Shown: piece by piece, positions 42,869 through 52,303 of the stretch
Numbering within the stretch: position 1 is the stretch's first letter
Layout: every line of letters starts with the position of its first letter
Origin: Desulfosporosinus hippei DSM 8344
GTDB lineage: Bacteria; Bacillota; Desulfitobacteriia; Desulfitobacteriales; Desulfitobacteriaceae
Direction of reading: 5' to 3'
Length of the DNA: 64,000 bases
Assembly (NCBI RefSeq): GCF_900100785.1
Contig: NZ_FNCP01000002.1
Span: 186,001 to 250,000 of the forward strand
Made by a program: the position numbers and the translations under genes
The notes under the pieces: generated by a model
Databases searched by the model: none
What the model was told of the DNA's origin: nothing
The model's input: the letters and a program-made list of their open reading frames with translations, nothing else

Positions 42869-44665
42869 ATGGCTGAGAACCAACGGATTCTAGTTTGTGC
42901 AGGAACCGGATGTGCCTCATCAGGAGCACTTCCGATCATCGATATCTTGAAAGAGGAGATCAAGCGACAAGGACTTGAAGAGACCGTAAGTGTTGTTGGT
43001 ACGGGATGTCAAGGTTTTTGCGAAAAAGGACCAACGCTGGTTATTGAACCCCAGCACATTTTATATACCCGTGTTACTAAAGAGGATGTCGAGGAAATCG
43101 TATCCCAAGAGCTTATCAAGGGAGAACGGGTTGAGCGGCTTCTGCTGATTGATCAGACAACTCAAAAACCTGTCAGCTTAATGTCAGATATTAATTTTTT
43201 CTCAAAGCAGCATCGAATTGTACTTCACAATTGTGGTGTCATTGATCCTCAGAAAATTACGGATTATACGGAACGGGACGGTTATAAGGGCATCCAAAAA
43301 GCTCTTAAAGAAATGTCGCCTGAAGAGGTCATGGAAGAAGTTAAGAAGTCTGGCCTGCGGGGTCGTGGTGGTGCCGGATTCCCTACCGGCTTAAAGTGGG
43401 GTTTTTGCCGTCAAACTCCCAGTGATAAAAAGTATATTATTTGCAACGCTGACGAAGGGGATCCGGGAGCATTTATGGATCGCAGTGTTCTTGAAGGAGA
43501 TCCCCATTCGGTTATTGAGGGAATGCTCATTGGTGCCTATGCCATCGGAGCTGATGAAGGGTATGTATATTGTCGGGCAGAGTATCCCTTAGCCATTAAG
43601 CACTTGGAAATTGCCATTAAGCAGGCAGAAGAGGCTGGCTATCTAGGAGATAATATTCTTGGTTCCAGCTTTAATTTCCGCCTTAATGTCTTTGCCGGAG
43701 CGGGAGCCTTTGTCTGTGGAGAAGAAACTGCCTTGATGGCTTCTATCGAAGGAAAACGCGGAATGCCTAGGGTTCGTCCTCCTTTCCCGGCGGTTAGCGG
43801 GCTATGGGGCAAACCAACCAATATTAATAACGTTGAAACATGGTCCAATATTCCTCATATTTTGCGCAATGGTGCAGAGTGGTATACACAATTTGGTACG
43901 GAAAAAAGTAAAGGAACGAAGATCTTTGCTTTAACAGGTAAGGTTAACAATACAGGCTTGGTAGAAGTTCCAATGGGAACAACTCTCAGAGAGATCATCT
44001 TTGACATTGGAGATGGAATTCAGGGCGGCAAGAAATTTAAAGCTGTTCAAATCGGTGGCCCCTCCGGTGGCTGTTTGCCTGAGGACATGCTTGATTTGGC
44101 AGTAGATTATGATACTTTGACCCAAGCTGGAGCAATGGTGGGTTCAGGCGGACTGGTTATCATGGATGAGACCACTTGTATGGTGGATATTGCCCGTTAT
44201 TTCTTAAACTTTTCAAAGAAAGAATCCTGCGGGAAATGTACTCCATGTCGTGAGGGAACCACGCGGATGTATGAGATACTGGATAGGATCACGAAGGGAG
44301 AAGGTAAAGAGGAAGATCTTGATACCTTAGAAAATCTTGCTTATACCATTAAGGAAACCTCTCTTTGCGGATTAGGTCAGTTTGCACCAAGCCCAATTCT
44401 GGCGACTTTGAAGTATTTCAGGCATGAGTATGAGGCGCACATTCATGACCATAAATGTCCGGCTCACAACTGTACGGCCCTTCTGAGTTATACTATTGAT
44501 ACCGAGAAATGCAAAATGTGCAGCCTTTGTGCTAAAAACTGTCCCGCGAACTGCATTTCAGGCGATAAGAAAACCAATACTCCCTATGTCATTGATGAAG
44601 ATAAGTGTATTAAATGTGGAACTTGTATGGACAAGTGTAAGTTTGGAGCGATCAGCAGAGCATAA
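42869..44665 (+). CDS. NuoF-like flavin subunit of NAD(P)-linked formate dehydrogenase
   Basis: A 598-residue subunit laid out like the hydrogenase subunit at 17059. It has an N-terminal thioredoxin-like [2Fe-2S] domain (CAGTGCASSG, CQGFCEKGP), an FMN/NAD core (GLRGRGGAGFPTG, NADEGDPG), the 4Fe-4S site ESCGKCTPCREGT, and two C-terminal 4Fe-4S motifs (CKMCSLCAKNCP, CIKCGTCMDKC). It exchanges electrons between FdhA, NAD(P)H and ferredoxin, possibly by bifurcation. Confidence 0.93.
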   Translation: MAENQRILVCAGTGCASSGALPIIDILKEEIKRQGLEETVSVVGTGCQGFCEKGPTLVIEPQHILYTRVTKEDVEEIVSQELIKGERVERLLLIDQTTQKPVSLMSDINFFSKQHRIVLHNCGVIDPQKITDYTERDGYKGIQKALKEMSPEEVMEEVKKSGLRGRGGAGFPTGLKWGFCRQTPSDKKYIICNADEGDPGAFMDRSVLEGDPHSVIEGMLIGAYAIGADEGYVYCRAEYPLAIKHLEIAIKQAEEAGYLGDNILGSSFNFRLNVFAGAGAFVCGEETALMASIEGKRGMPRVRPPFPAVSGLWGKPTNINNVETWSNIPHILRNGAEWYTQFGTEKSKGTKIFALTGKVNNTGLVEVPMGTTLREIIFDIGDGIQGGKKFKAVQIGGPSGGCLPEDMLDLAVDYDTLTQAGAMVGSGGLVIMDETTCMVDIARYFLNFSKKESCGKCTPCREGTTRMYEILDRITKGEGKEEDLDTLENLAYTIKETSLCGLGQFAPSPILATLKYFRHEYEAHIHDHKCPAHNCTALLSYTIDTEKCKMCSLCAKNCPANCISGDKKTNTPYVIDEDKCIKCGTCMDKCKFGAISRA

Positions 44666-44692
44666 GTATAACTATTGAGAGGAGTGAATACT

Positions 44693-47374
44693 TTGGAGTG
44701 GCTTACATTAACAATTGATGGACGTGAAGTCAGTGTACCTAAAGGTACCACCGTACTTGATGCCTGTCGTATGAATAATATTCCTATTCCAACCTTGTGT
44801 CATGCGCCGGAGCTAACCTCTGCGGGAGCATGCCGTCTGTGTGTGGTTCAAATCGAAGGGATGCGCAATCTTCCCCCCTCTTGTGTTACTCAAGCAGCAC
44901 AGGGTATGAAGGTAGAGACACAAAATCCTAAGGTTCGCCAAGCACGGAAAATTATCTTGGAACTACTTGTTGCCAATCATCCGTTAGATTGCATGACCTG
45001 TCAGAAGATGGGAGATTGTTCTTTAGCAGAATATGCCTATGACTATGGGGTAACCGGTGAGGTCTATCAAGGGGAGAAGCGCTGTCTGCCAATTGATGAC
45101 AGTAATCCTTTTATTCTGCGAGACCCCAATAAATGTATCTTATGCGGAAAATGTATTAAGGCTTGTACAGAAATTCAAGGAAAAAGCATTCTAGACTTTT
45201 CCTTTAGAGGTTTTGATACACAAGTAGGTCCTGCTTTCAATCTGCCTTATAAAGAGTCCGATTGTGATTTTTGCGGATCTTGCGTTTCAGTATGTCCAGT
45301 CGGAGCACTGACTGAAAAGCAAATGGTCGGTAAAGGGCGTCCTTGGGAAGTATCCAAAGTCCAAACGACTTGTCCTTTCTGTGGAGTAGGTTGTAACTTT
45401 GATTTGAATGTTAAAGACGGAAAAGTCATTGGGGTAACTTCTAATCCTGAGGCACCGGTGAATGGCAAAGCTTTATGTGTTAAAGGCCGTTTTGGAATGG
45501 ACATGATCTATAGCGACAATCGTGTAACCACACCATTAATTAGGAAAAATGGAGAACTGGTTCCGGCAGATTGGGATGAGGCTCTGGATTTGGTCGCCTC
45601 TAAGTTGGGAGAGATTAAAAAGACCTATGGTCCCAACTCTATAGCTGCTTTAAGCTCAGCTCACTGCACAAATGAAGAAAATTATCTGATGCAAAAATTC
45701 ATGCGCGCGGTAATCGGCACAAACAATGTCGATCACTGCGCAAGGACTTGACACGCTCCCACTGTGGCCGGTCTGGCCACCTCATTTGGATCCGGAGCGA
45801 TGACTAACTCAATTAATGAAATTCCTAATGTTAAGGCGATGTTTGTAATTGGTTCTAATCCGACAGAAGCTCATCCGGTAATCGGAACAAAAATGAAACA
45901 AGCCCTGGCCAAAGGCGCTAAACTGATTGTTGCTGACCCTCGGTGCATCAATCTTGCCGAGGATGCAGATGTTTGGCTGAGACTGAGACCGGGAACGGAT
46001 ATTGCTTTGATCAACGGAATCATGAACATTATTCTGGCTAACGGGTGGGAAAATAAAGAGTTTATTGCTGAACGAACAGAAGGCTTTGAAAAAGTTAGAG
46101 AAGCAGTAAAGGAATATACTCCGGAAGTAGTAAGTAAAGTAACGGGAGTTCCCGTAGAACAGCTTGAAGAAGCTGCCAGAATCTATGCTACCGCTGAACG
46201 CTCTTCAATCTTCTATACCTTAGGGATCACTGAGCATACCTGTGGAACGGATAATGTTATGAGTTTGGCAAACCTGGCTATGCTGACGGGAAATATTGGT
46301 AAGGAGAGTTCAGGGGTTAACCCAATGCGCGGGCAGAATAACGTACAGGGTGCCTGTGATATGGGAGCACTTCCCAATGTTTATCCCGGTTACCAACAGG
46401 TTGCCAGCCCCGAAGTACGGGCCAAGTTCGAAGCAGCTTGGGGAGTTCCCCTTGATCCGAATCCTGGTTTTATGATTCCTGATATGTTTGGGGCTGCAGT
46501 TAGTAAGGATCTGCGTGCTCTGTATGTCTTGGGAGAAGATCCGGTCATTACGGATGCCGATGCGAACCATGTTCGCAAAGGTCTTGAGGCATTAGACTTC
46601 CTTGTTGTTCAAGAAATTTTCTTGTCTGAAACAGCAAAACTAGCGGATGTCGTCTTACCTGGTGCTAGTTATGCAGAGAAGACAGGTACTTTCACAAATA
46701 CTGAGCGAAGGGTACAAATGGTAAATCAGGCCATTAAGCCTATTGGAAATGCTAAGACAGATGGAGAGATCATTTGTGAGCTGGCTACTCGTATGGGTTA
46801 CCCCTTCAACTATGAATCCTCTGCAGATGTCATGGAGGAAATCTCAAAGCTCGCCCCACAATTTGCGGGGATAACCCATGAGCGATTGGGAACACAAGGG
46901 CTGCAATGGCCTGTACCCCATGCAGAGCACCCAGGTACCAAGTTCCTGCATGAAGGAAAGTTTAACCGGGGTAAAGGACTCTTTATGGCTATAGAAAATC
47001 AGCTGCCTGCTGAATTGCCCGATGAGGAATATCCTTTCTTGCTCAATACCGGACGTAAACTCTCACACTATAATGTTTTCACCCAACACTCACCTTCATT
47101 GGGCATCCATTCTCCTGAAGAGCTTGCTGAGGTTAATCCTTCAGACGCTAAGAAGCTGGGAATTGAAGATGGAGAAGTAGTCCAAGTAGCATCACGCCGT
47201 GGTGAGCTGAAAACTAAAGTTAAAGTTACCGATAGAGTCCCAGAAGGTATGGTCTTCATGACACTTCACTATTTTGATTCACCAACCAATGTCTTAACCA
47301 ATGGTGCTTATGACAAAGTTACCAAAACCTATGAGTATAAAGTATGCGGTGTAAAAATTTCCAAGGTTAGCTAA
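44693..47374 (+). CDS. fdhA: Selenocysteine formate dehydrogenase catalytic subunit (NuoG-like N-terminus)
   Basis: An 893-residue selenoprotein when the in-frame UGA at 45749-45751 is read as selenocysteine (residue 353), in DHCART-U-HAPTVAGL. This matches the active-site motif of Sec formate dehydrogenases. The N-terminal [2Fe-2S] domain, His-Cys 4Fe-4S site (HPLDCMTCQKMGDC) and two 4Fe-4S clusters (CILCGKCIKAC, CDFCGSCVSVCP) resemble the hydrogenase and NuoG. The molybdopterin core begins at TTCPFCGVGCNF. It oxidises formate or reduces CO2 at a Mo/W bis-MGD centre. TTG 44693 is preferred because GAGGAG lies eight bases before it. There is no signal peptide, so it is cytoplasmic. Confidence 0.93.
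45752..45783 (+). promoter_or_regulatory. Bacterial SECIS element in fdhA
   Basis: Twelve bases after the UGA, GTGGCC (45764-45769) and GGCCAC (45775-45780) form a perfect stem closing the loop GGTCT. The GGUCU loop is the SelB-binding feature of the E. coli formate dehydrogenase SECIS. It supports recoding of the UGA as selenocysteine. Confidence 0.88.
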
Positions 47375-47380
47375 GATACT

Positions 47381-47406
47381 AAAGGGACCCGTAAGGGTCC
47401 CTTTAC
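47381..47406 (+). terminator. Terminator of the formate dehydrogenase operon
   Basis: AAAGGGACCC-GTAA-GGGTCCCTTT, a perfect ten-base stem with a tetraloop, seven bases after the stop codon. Confidence 0.75.
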
Positions 47407-47410
47407 TCTG

Positions 47411-47478
47411 GCGTGTTGAGGGGACGGTCCTTTTAACACACAATATAGTGTGTTAAAAGGACCGTCCCCTCAACACGC
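47411..47478. repeat. 68-bp near-perfect palindrome containing GGACGGTCC
   Basis: Two perfectly complementary 31-base arms (GCGTGTTGAGGGGACGGTCC continuing to TTTTAACACAC, and its complement) around AATATA. One 23-base piece recurs exactly at 29303-29325 in a decayed copy. It looks like a dispersed palindromic element rather than a plain terminator, since the operon already has one just before it. Confidence 0.85.
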
Positions 47479-47553
47479 TCGTGACATAGAAGTTTGAATA
47501 TGGTACATTGAATATAGAATATGCGTTTTTAATGATAGGGGGAGTGAGGGTTT

Positions 47554-47787
47554 TTGAAACAAGAAATAGTAATGTATACATTACCCCTTTGCCCATATTG
47601 TGCACGAGCTAAACGATTCCTCACTGGACGAGGAATTATGTTTGTAGAGAAGAATATCCTGATTCCGAAGAATTTAAAAGAATTGCGAAAGGTAACGAAT
47701 TTGATTGGAGTTCCGGTAACCATTGTAGGTAAACAAATTCTCACTCGCTTCTCGCTAAAGGAATATGAGGAGGTCTTCAAAAATTAA
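47554..47787 (+). CDS. Glutaredoxin-like protein
   Basis: A 77-residue thioredoxin-fold protein with the redox motif CPYC in YTLPLCPYCARAKRFL and the conserved VPVTIVG stretch with cis-Pro. TTG start after a G-rich ribosome site. It overlaps the following mobA. It may act as a thiol reductant in the molybdenum/selenium protein context, but that is inferred from position only. Confidence 0.85.
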   Translation: MKQEIVMYTLPLCPYCARAKRFLTGRGIMFVEKNILIPKNLKELRKVTNLIGVPVTIVGKQILTRFSLKEYEEVFKN

Positions 47788-48409
47788 TACTCTAAAATCC
47801 GAAATACAAGCTCCAAAGTTGCAGGCAACCGGGGTTTTATTAGCGGGTGGAAAAAGCTCACGGATGAAAAAGGATAAGGCGTTTCTTGAGATAGAAGGAC
47901 AGTCATTGGCAGAACGAAGTCTTAAGGTCTTGAAGACTTTATTTCCTGAGGTGTTAATCAGTAGTAATCGGCCTGAACTCTTTACCCAGTATGAGTTGCC
48001 GGTTATTGGGGATGAGGTTATAGGTCGAGGTCCCTTGGAGGGGCTTTATCAAGGTCTTAAAGCAGCGAAGCATGATGTCGTATTTTTTGTAGCCTGTGAT
48101 ATGCCGTTTTTGGAAATAGAACTTATTCGTTTTTTAGCAAGGTGGAGTTTGGATTATGATGTAGTCGTCCCAAAACTTCAGTCTGGCCTTCATCCATTGC
48201 ATGCTTTTTATCATCGGCGTTGTCTGAGTGCAATAAAAAATAATCTTGAGGCAGACCGCCTGAAGATTATTGATTTCTACCCAGTATGTTCAGCTAAGTA
48301 TGTGGATGAAAAGGAAATGGGTCGTTTTTCAGATTTAACAAAGGCGTTTTGCAACGTAAATACACCTGAAGAATGGTCTCATATCAATAAGACCATAACC
48401 CCTATTTAG
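47765..48409 (+). CDS. mobA: Molybdenum cofactor guanylyltransferase
   Basis: A 214-residue nucleotidyltransferase with the GTP-binding signature VLLAGGKSSRMKKDKAFLEI near residue 24, GRGPLEGLYQGLKAA, and the metal-binding ACDMPF. It attaches GMP to molybdopterin to give the MGD form used by formate dehydrogenase. It overlaps the glutaredoxin gene by 23 bases and converges on fdhD, with only two bases between the two stop codons. Confidence 0.92.
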   Translation: MRRSSKINTLKSEIQAPKLQATGVLLAGGKSSRMKKDKAFLEIEGQSLAERSLKVLKTLFPEVLISSNRPELFTQYELPVIGDEVIGRGPLEGLYQGLKAAKHDVVFFVACDMPFLEIELIRFLARWSLDYDVVVPKLQSGLHPLHAFYHRRCLSAIKNNLEADRLKIIDFYPVCSAKYVDEKEMGRFSDLTKAFCNVNTPEEWSHINKTITPI

Positions 48410-48411
48410 AT

Positions 48412-49206
48412 TCATTTAGAGTTACACATGATACGTTCAGGGCAAGTATAAATATTTACCCGTTGATCCCTGGCAAATCCCAGAACCGTAATGTTTAGAG
48501 CAGCTGCCTGGGAAAGAGCCATATCCGTTGGAGCACCGCGGGCAATAAGAATAGGTGCTTTCATTTTGGCAACCTTAAGTAGTATTTCTGAGGCAACTCG
48601 ACCACTGAAAAAAACCACATGGTTTTCAAGATTTAACGCTTTGCGAAAAGCTTCCCCACTTAGTTTATCAAAAACATTATGTCTGCCGATATCGTAACTT
48701 GTCATTAGGACTTCTCCTTGGCAGCCTATTCCGCCGCTGTGAATCCCTCCTGTTTTTGCAAAAAGCGGGAGATAAGACTGTAGGAATTTTGCATAACTAT
48801 AAGCTTCTTGAAGAGAGATGCGATAGTTGGAGGTTATTGGTTTAACCATCAACGCATCATTGGCAAAGCAAAAGGACGCTCGGCTTTTACCACAACAAGC
48901 AGAAACGTATCGTTTACTCATTAGCTCTTTTTGTAAAACGCAGGGCCTGCCTTCGACCCAAATCATGAAGTTTTCAGGATCTTGTCGTATTTCGTAGACG
49001 TCTTCGGGAACTTGGATAAATCCCTCATTAAATAAAAAACCAAGTGTAAGCTCTTCAATTTGAGAAGGAGAGCACAATAATGTTGCTATTTCCTCACTGT
49101 TATAGTGGACGGTTAGTGGAATTTCACGAACAACTGTATCCTCTAGCCATTCTAATAATTCTCCGTTGGCTTTAAGAATGGTATGGGTAACGGTTTCATT
49201 TGTCAT
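48412..49206 (-). CDS. fdhD: Formate dehydrogenase sulfurtransferase FdhD
   Basis: A 264-residue FdhD protein. It has EEIATLLCSPSQIEELTLGFLFNEG near the start, the active-site cysteines in SACCGKSR (near 110), GGIHSGG, DIGRHNVFDKLSG, and GRVASEILLK. FdhD carries sulfur from IscS to the Mo/W of formate dehydrogenase and binds MGD, and its presence fits the adjacent fdhA. ATG 49206 follows AAGGAGG. Confidence 0.95.
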   Translation of the reverse strand: MTNETVTHTILKANGELLEWLEDTVVREIPLTVHYNSEEIATLLCSPSQIEELTLGFLFNEGFIQVPEDVYEIRQDPENFMIWVEGRPCVLQKELMSKRYVSACCGKSRASFCFANDALMVKPITSNYRISLQEAYSYAKFLQSYLPLFAKTGGIHSGGIGCQGEVLMTSYDIGRHNVFDKLSGEAFRKALNLENHVVFFSGRVASEILLKVAKMKAPILIARGAPTDMALSQAAALNITVLGFARDQRVNIYTCPERIMCNSK

Positions 49207-49384
49207 AAATCCTCCTTGGACATAGCCTTTCTTATAGTGTACAATATTATTAAAGAAACCTAAATGTTTTTTCGATAGGATAAATAGAAAATAATGAAAT
49301 CATAAAAAACGAGCTATTTAAAGAAGATCCAAAAAAGGAAATTAGCTTTAAGTGGCGAATTATTACTTCAAGGGAAAACAATTG

Positions 49385-49511
49385 AATTACTCCGAAGCTG
49401 GGTAACCTAAAGCATATGCAATGGTGACCAGACAAGTGTCATTAGGCACTCGGGTATTATGGGAAACTGTAATATCTCCTGCTGGAAAGGAGTCTGTCGA
49501 CAGGTGGAATT
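49385..49511 (+). promoter_or_regulatory. Probable molybdenum/tungsten cofactor riboswitch
   Basis: A GC-richer leader ahead of moaA that can form several helices and ends at a terminator. Features recalled from the Moco RNA motif are present: CTCCGAAGC near the 5' side, GGCACTCGGGT, GGGAAACT, and CTCCTGCTGGAAAGGAG. With moaA directly downstream, this is the best assignment. Moco versus Tuco cannot be told by eye. Upstream, 49207-49384 is AT-rich with no gene seen. Confidence 0.65.
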
Positions 49512-49545
49512 AATCCCCGGTTGTTTGCAGACCGCGGGTTTTTTT
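49512..49545 (+). terminator. Expression-platform terminator before moaA
   Basis: CCCCGGT...ACCGCGGG imperfect stem followed by seven T residues, 40 bases before moaA. It fits transcriptional control by the preceding aptamer. Confidence 0.7.
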
Positions 49546-49583
49546 GTTGTTTAAAAATAACAATCTGAGAAAGAGGAGTCTTA

Positions 49584-50555
49584 ATGCAAGATCAATATCT
49601 TAGGCGAATTGAATATCTCAGAATCTCTGTCACAGACCGTTGTAATCTTCGCTGTCAATATTGTATGCCGGCTGAAGGAGTTCAATGGCTGCCTCATGAC
49701 TCAATCCTTTCCTTCGAAGAAATTTTAAGATTAATGAGGATAAGTACACAATTAGGCTTCCGCCGTTTTCGAGTTACAGGTGGTGAACCTTTGGTTCGCA
49801 AGGGTATTTTAGATTTTTTACAGGAAAGTGCACAACTACCGGGCGTAGATGATCTTATGCTAACTACTAACGGATTGTTACTTCCGGAAATGGCTTTTGA
49901 TATAAAGTCAGCAGGGGTTCAGCGCATTAATATTAGCTTAGATACCATGGATCGAGATCGTTTTTACGAAAACACGCGTGGTGGTGACGTCTCAAAAGTT
50001 ATTCAAGGGGTTTTTCGTTCCCTTGAGGCGGGCCTTAATCCAGTTAAAATTAATGTGGTGGTTGTCCGGGGATTTAATACCGATGAGCTGCCGAGCTTTC
50101 TTACCCTGGCCAAGCAATATCCCCTTCACGTTCGATTTATAGAGCTAATGCCGATTGGGGTTAGCTCCGAACAAAGGTCAGATTTTGTCCCTATTCAGGA
50201 AATGAAGGAACTGCTAGGACTTGAGGATGATATTCCCATTAAGGACATTCCCGGTGGAGGACCTGCAGAGTATTTTCGACCCAATGGTTTTAAGGGGAGT
50301 ATCGGCTTTATTAGTGCCTTAAGTCGCCATTTTTGTAATACTTGTAATCGGGTGCGCTTAACTGCCGATGGAAAATTAAGACCATGCCTGCACAGCAAGC
50401 ATGAAGTTGATTTTCGAGAGGTTTTGCGGTCAGGTATCTCCGACCAGGAGATTATGAAATTGTTTGCTCAGGCGGTATGGCATAAACCTGCAGAGCATCA
50501 TATGAACAACGAAGCGTGGCAAGATACACGCGTAATGTCTCAGATCGGAGGGTGA
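49584..50555 (+). CDS. moaA: GTP 3',8-cyclase MoaA
   Basis: A 323-residue radical SAM enzyme. It has the CxxxCxxC cluster in [21 protein letters not shown], and the second 4Fe-4S site [19 protein letters not shown]. It starts molybdopterin synthesis by rearranging GTP with MoaC. It ends in a GG dipeptide (SQIGG), as the family requires. It is first gene of the moa operon. Confidence 0.96.
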   Translation: MQDQYLRRIEYLRISVTDRCNLRCQYCMPAEGVQWLPHDSILSFEEILRLMRISTQLGFRRFRVTGGEPLVRKGILDFLQESAQLPGVDDLMLTTNGLLLPEMAFDIKSAGVQRINISLDTMDRDRFYENTRGGDVSKVIQGVFRSLEAGLNPVKINVVVVRGFNTDELPSFLTLAKQYPLHVRFIELMPIGVSSEQRSDFVPIQEMKELLGLEDDIPIKDIPGGGPAEYFRPNGFKGSIGFISALSRHFCNTCNRVRLTADGKLRPCLHSKHEVDFREVLRSGISDQEIMKLFAQAVWHKPAEHHMNNEAWQDTRVMSQIGG

Positions 50556-50560
50556 ATAGA

Positions 50561-51034
50561 GTGGAGGATTTAACACATTTTGATGAGGAAGGCCGCGCTC
50601 GTATGGTGGATGTCAGTGATAAAGCTGAGACAGCACGAGTTGCTGTTGCTCAGGGAAAGATACTTATGAAACCCGAGACATTGGAGAGAATTCGCTCAGG
50701 TTTAATTGTTAAAGGAGATGTTTTGGGAGTGGCCCAAGTTGCTGGAATTATGGCGGCCAAGCAGACATCCCAGTTGATTCCTATGTGCCATCCATTGGCG
50801 ATTACCGGTGCTAAACTGAGTTTTAAATTTGTAGAGCCTGGTGAAATAGACATCGAGGCAAGTGTGAAAGTTCATGGCAAAACCGGGGTTGAAATGGAGG
50901 CATTGACAGCTGTAAGTGTGGCTGCCTTGACCATCTATGATATGTGTAAAGCAATTGACAAGAATATGATGATTAAAGATATTTATTTGGTGGAGAAAAT
51001 AGGCGGGAAAAGCGGGCATTATATACATGATTAA
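50561..51034 (+). CDS. moaC: Cyclic pyranopterin monophosphate synthase MoaC
   Basis: A 157-residue enzyme with [24 protein letters not shown] (catalytic region), and [20 protein letters not shown]. It converts 3',8-cyclo-GTP to cPMP. GTG 50561 is chosen because CGGAGG lies about nine bases upstream. The longer frame overlaps moaA and begins with a non-conserved tail. It follows moaA by five bases. Confidence 0.94.
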   Translation: MEDLTHFDEEGRARMVDVSDKAETARVAVAQGKILMKPETLERIRSGLIVKGDVLGVAQVAGIMAAKQTSQLIPMCHPLAITGAKLSFKFVEPGEIDIEASVKVHGKTGVEMEALTAVSVAALTIYDMCKAIDKNMMIKDIYLVEKIGGKSGHYIHD

Positions 51035-51160
51035 CTGCCAATCGCTTGCATTATAGAGGGAGAAATTGCAAGTAAGACATGCCTAAGTTCAACCAACGCA
51101 TATGAAGTAGAGCTCCAGATGCGTAAGTTTCCGATATAACAATTTAGTTGAGGGGGCTTT

Positions 51161-51598
51161 ATGGTGGGGAAAATCGTAGCTGTTTGTACAAGTGAACGAA
51201 AAGGAATGCGTAAAAAAAATGTAGGTGAAGGAATCTTAAAGGTCAATTTCGGGCTTGAAGGGGATGCTCATGGAGGAGATTGGCATCGTATGGTTAGTCT
51301 GCTTGCTATAGAGAGCATAAAGACGATGCAGGAGAAAGGCTTGAAGGTAGTGCCTGGGGATTTTGCAGAGAACCTAACCACAGAGGGAATAGAACTTTAT
51401 ACCCTGCCAATTGGCACTAAGCTGAAGATAGGTGCTACAAGCGTAGGGGAAGTTACCCAGATCGGCAAAGAATGTCATACAAGATGTGCGATTTACCATC
51501 AAGCCGGAGATTGTGTTATGCCCAAAGAAGGAATTTTTATTCGTCTTCTGGAGGGTGGCGCTGTTCGAGTTGGAGACATTATTGAGGTGATTGAGTAA
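51161..51598 (+). CDS. MOSC domain protein
   Basis: A 145-residue stand-alone MOSC domain with EGDAHGGDWHRMVSLL, GDFAENLTTEGIEL and GKECHTRCAIYHQAGDCVMPKEG. MOSC proteins are linked to molybdenum cofactor sulfuration or transport, and small clostridial versions are usually encoded with moa and mog genes, as here. It overlaps mogA at TAATG. Confidence 0.92.
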   Translation: MVGKIVAVCTSERKGMRKKNVGEGILKVNFGLEGDAHGGDWHRMVSLLAIESIKTMQEKGLKVVPGDFAENLTTEGIELYTLPIGTKLKIGATSVGEVTQIGKECHTRCAIYHQAGDCVMPKEGIFIRLLEGGAVRVGDIIEVIE

Positions 51599-52110
51599 TG
51601 CTTCGTGTTGGAATAATCACAGCTAGTGATAAAGGATCCCGTGGAGAAAGGGAGGATCTCTCAGGCCCTACCCTTGGCAAGCTCGTTCAAGAAATTGATG
51701 GCGAAGTTGTAATGTATATAGTGCTTCCCGATGACCAAGCACAATTAGAAGCAACCATGTGTCAATGGGCAGATGAACTCAACTTGGATTTGATTCTCAC
51801 CACTGGTGGAACAGGATTCTCGATTCGAGATGTAACCCCAGAGGCTACCCTAGCCGTAGCTGATCGTATGGTTCCTGGCATTGCAGAGGTGATGAGAATG
51901 GAAAGCCTAAAGGTAACGCCAAAGGCCATGTTAAGCAGGGCTATTGCAGTTATTAGGAAGAGAACCTTGATTATTAATATGCCAGGTAGTCCTAAGGCAG
52001 TACGTGAGTGTTTTGCAGCTATCGCGCCGGCGATACCTCATGGGATTCAAATTCTCAAAGGGGAAGCTAGTGAATGTGCCTCAACAGCGCAACTGCCCAA
52101 AATTAACTAA
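51598..52110 (+). CDS. Molybdopterin adenylyltransferase, MogA/MoaB family
   Basis: A 170-residue enzyme with ITASDKGSRGEREDLSGPTL, LILTTGGTGFSIRDVTPEAT, and MPGSPKAVRECF, the molybdopterin- and nucleotide-binding motifs of the MogA/MoaB fold. It adenylates molybdopterin before metal insertion. The start overlaps the MOSC stop. A 20-base-stem terminator follows. Confidence 0.93.
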   Translation: MLRVGIITASDKGSRGEREDLSGPTLGKLVQEIDGEVVMYIVLPDDQAQLEATMCQWADELNLDLILTTGGTGFSIRDVTPEATLAVADRMVPGIAEVMRMESLKVTPKAMLSRAIAVIRKRTLIINMPGSPKAVRECFAAIAPAIPHGIQILKGEASECASTAQLPKIN

Positions 52111-52131
52111 AAATAGAGGCTGAACGCAACA

Positions 52132-52172
52132 CAATAACAAGAGATTGGCATTATGCCAATCTCTTGTTATTG
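52132..52172 (+). terminator. Terminator of the moa operon
   Basis: Perfect 20-base stem CAATAACAAGAGATTGGCAT / ATGCCAATCTCTTGTTATTG with a one-base loop. T-run is weak. Confidence 0.75.
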
Positions 52173-52303
52173 TCATAATAATCTTCTAGACACTCTTAAT
52201 AATTTTTGTTAACAAGTTGGCATTGATACCGAAGCTTGTCACGTCTGTCCAAAGATTTACGTAAAGTAGAGTAGAGGAGATAGTGGCTGGTGAGGTGATA
52301 ATT

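Noticed and set aside
45749-45764. Stop codon splitting the formate dehydrogenase gene, read as a frameshift or pseudogene
   Set aside because: The frame continues unchanged, the flanks match the selenocysteine active site, and a SECIS hairpin follows. Recoding is the better explanation.
47411-47478. Plain transcription terminator of the formate dehydrogenase operon
   Set aside because: A compact terminator already lies at 47381-47406, and this element has a relative elsewhere and no T-run at its end.
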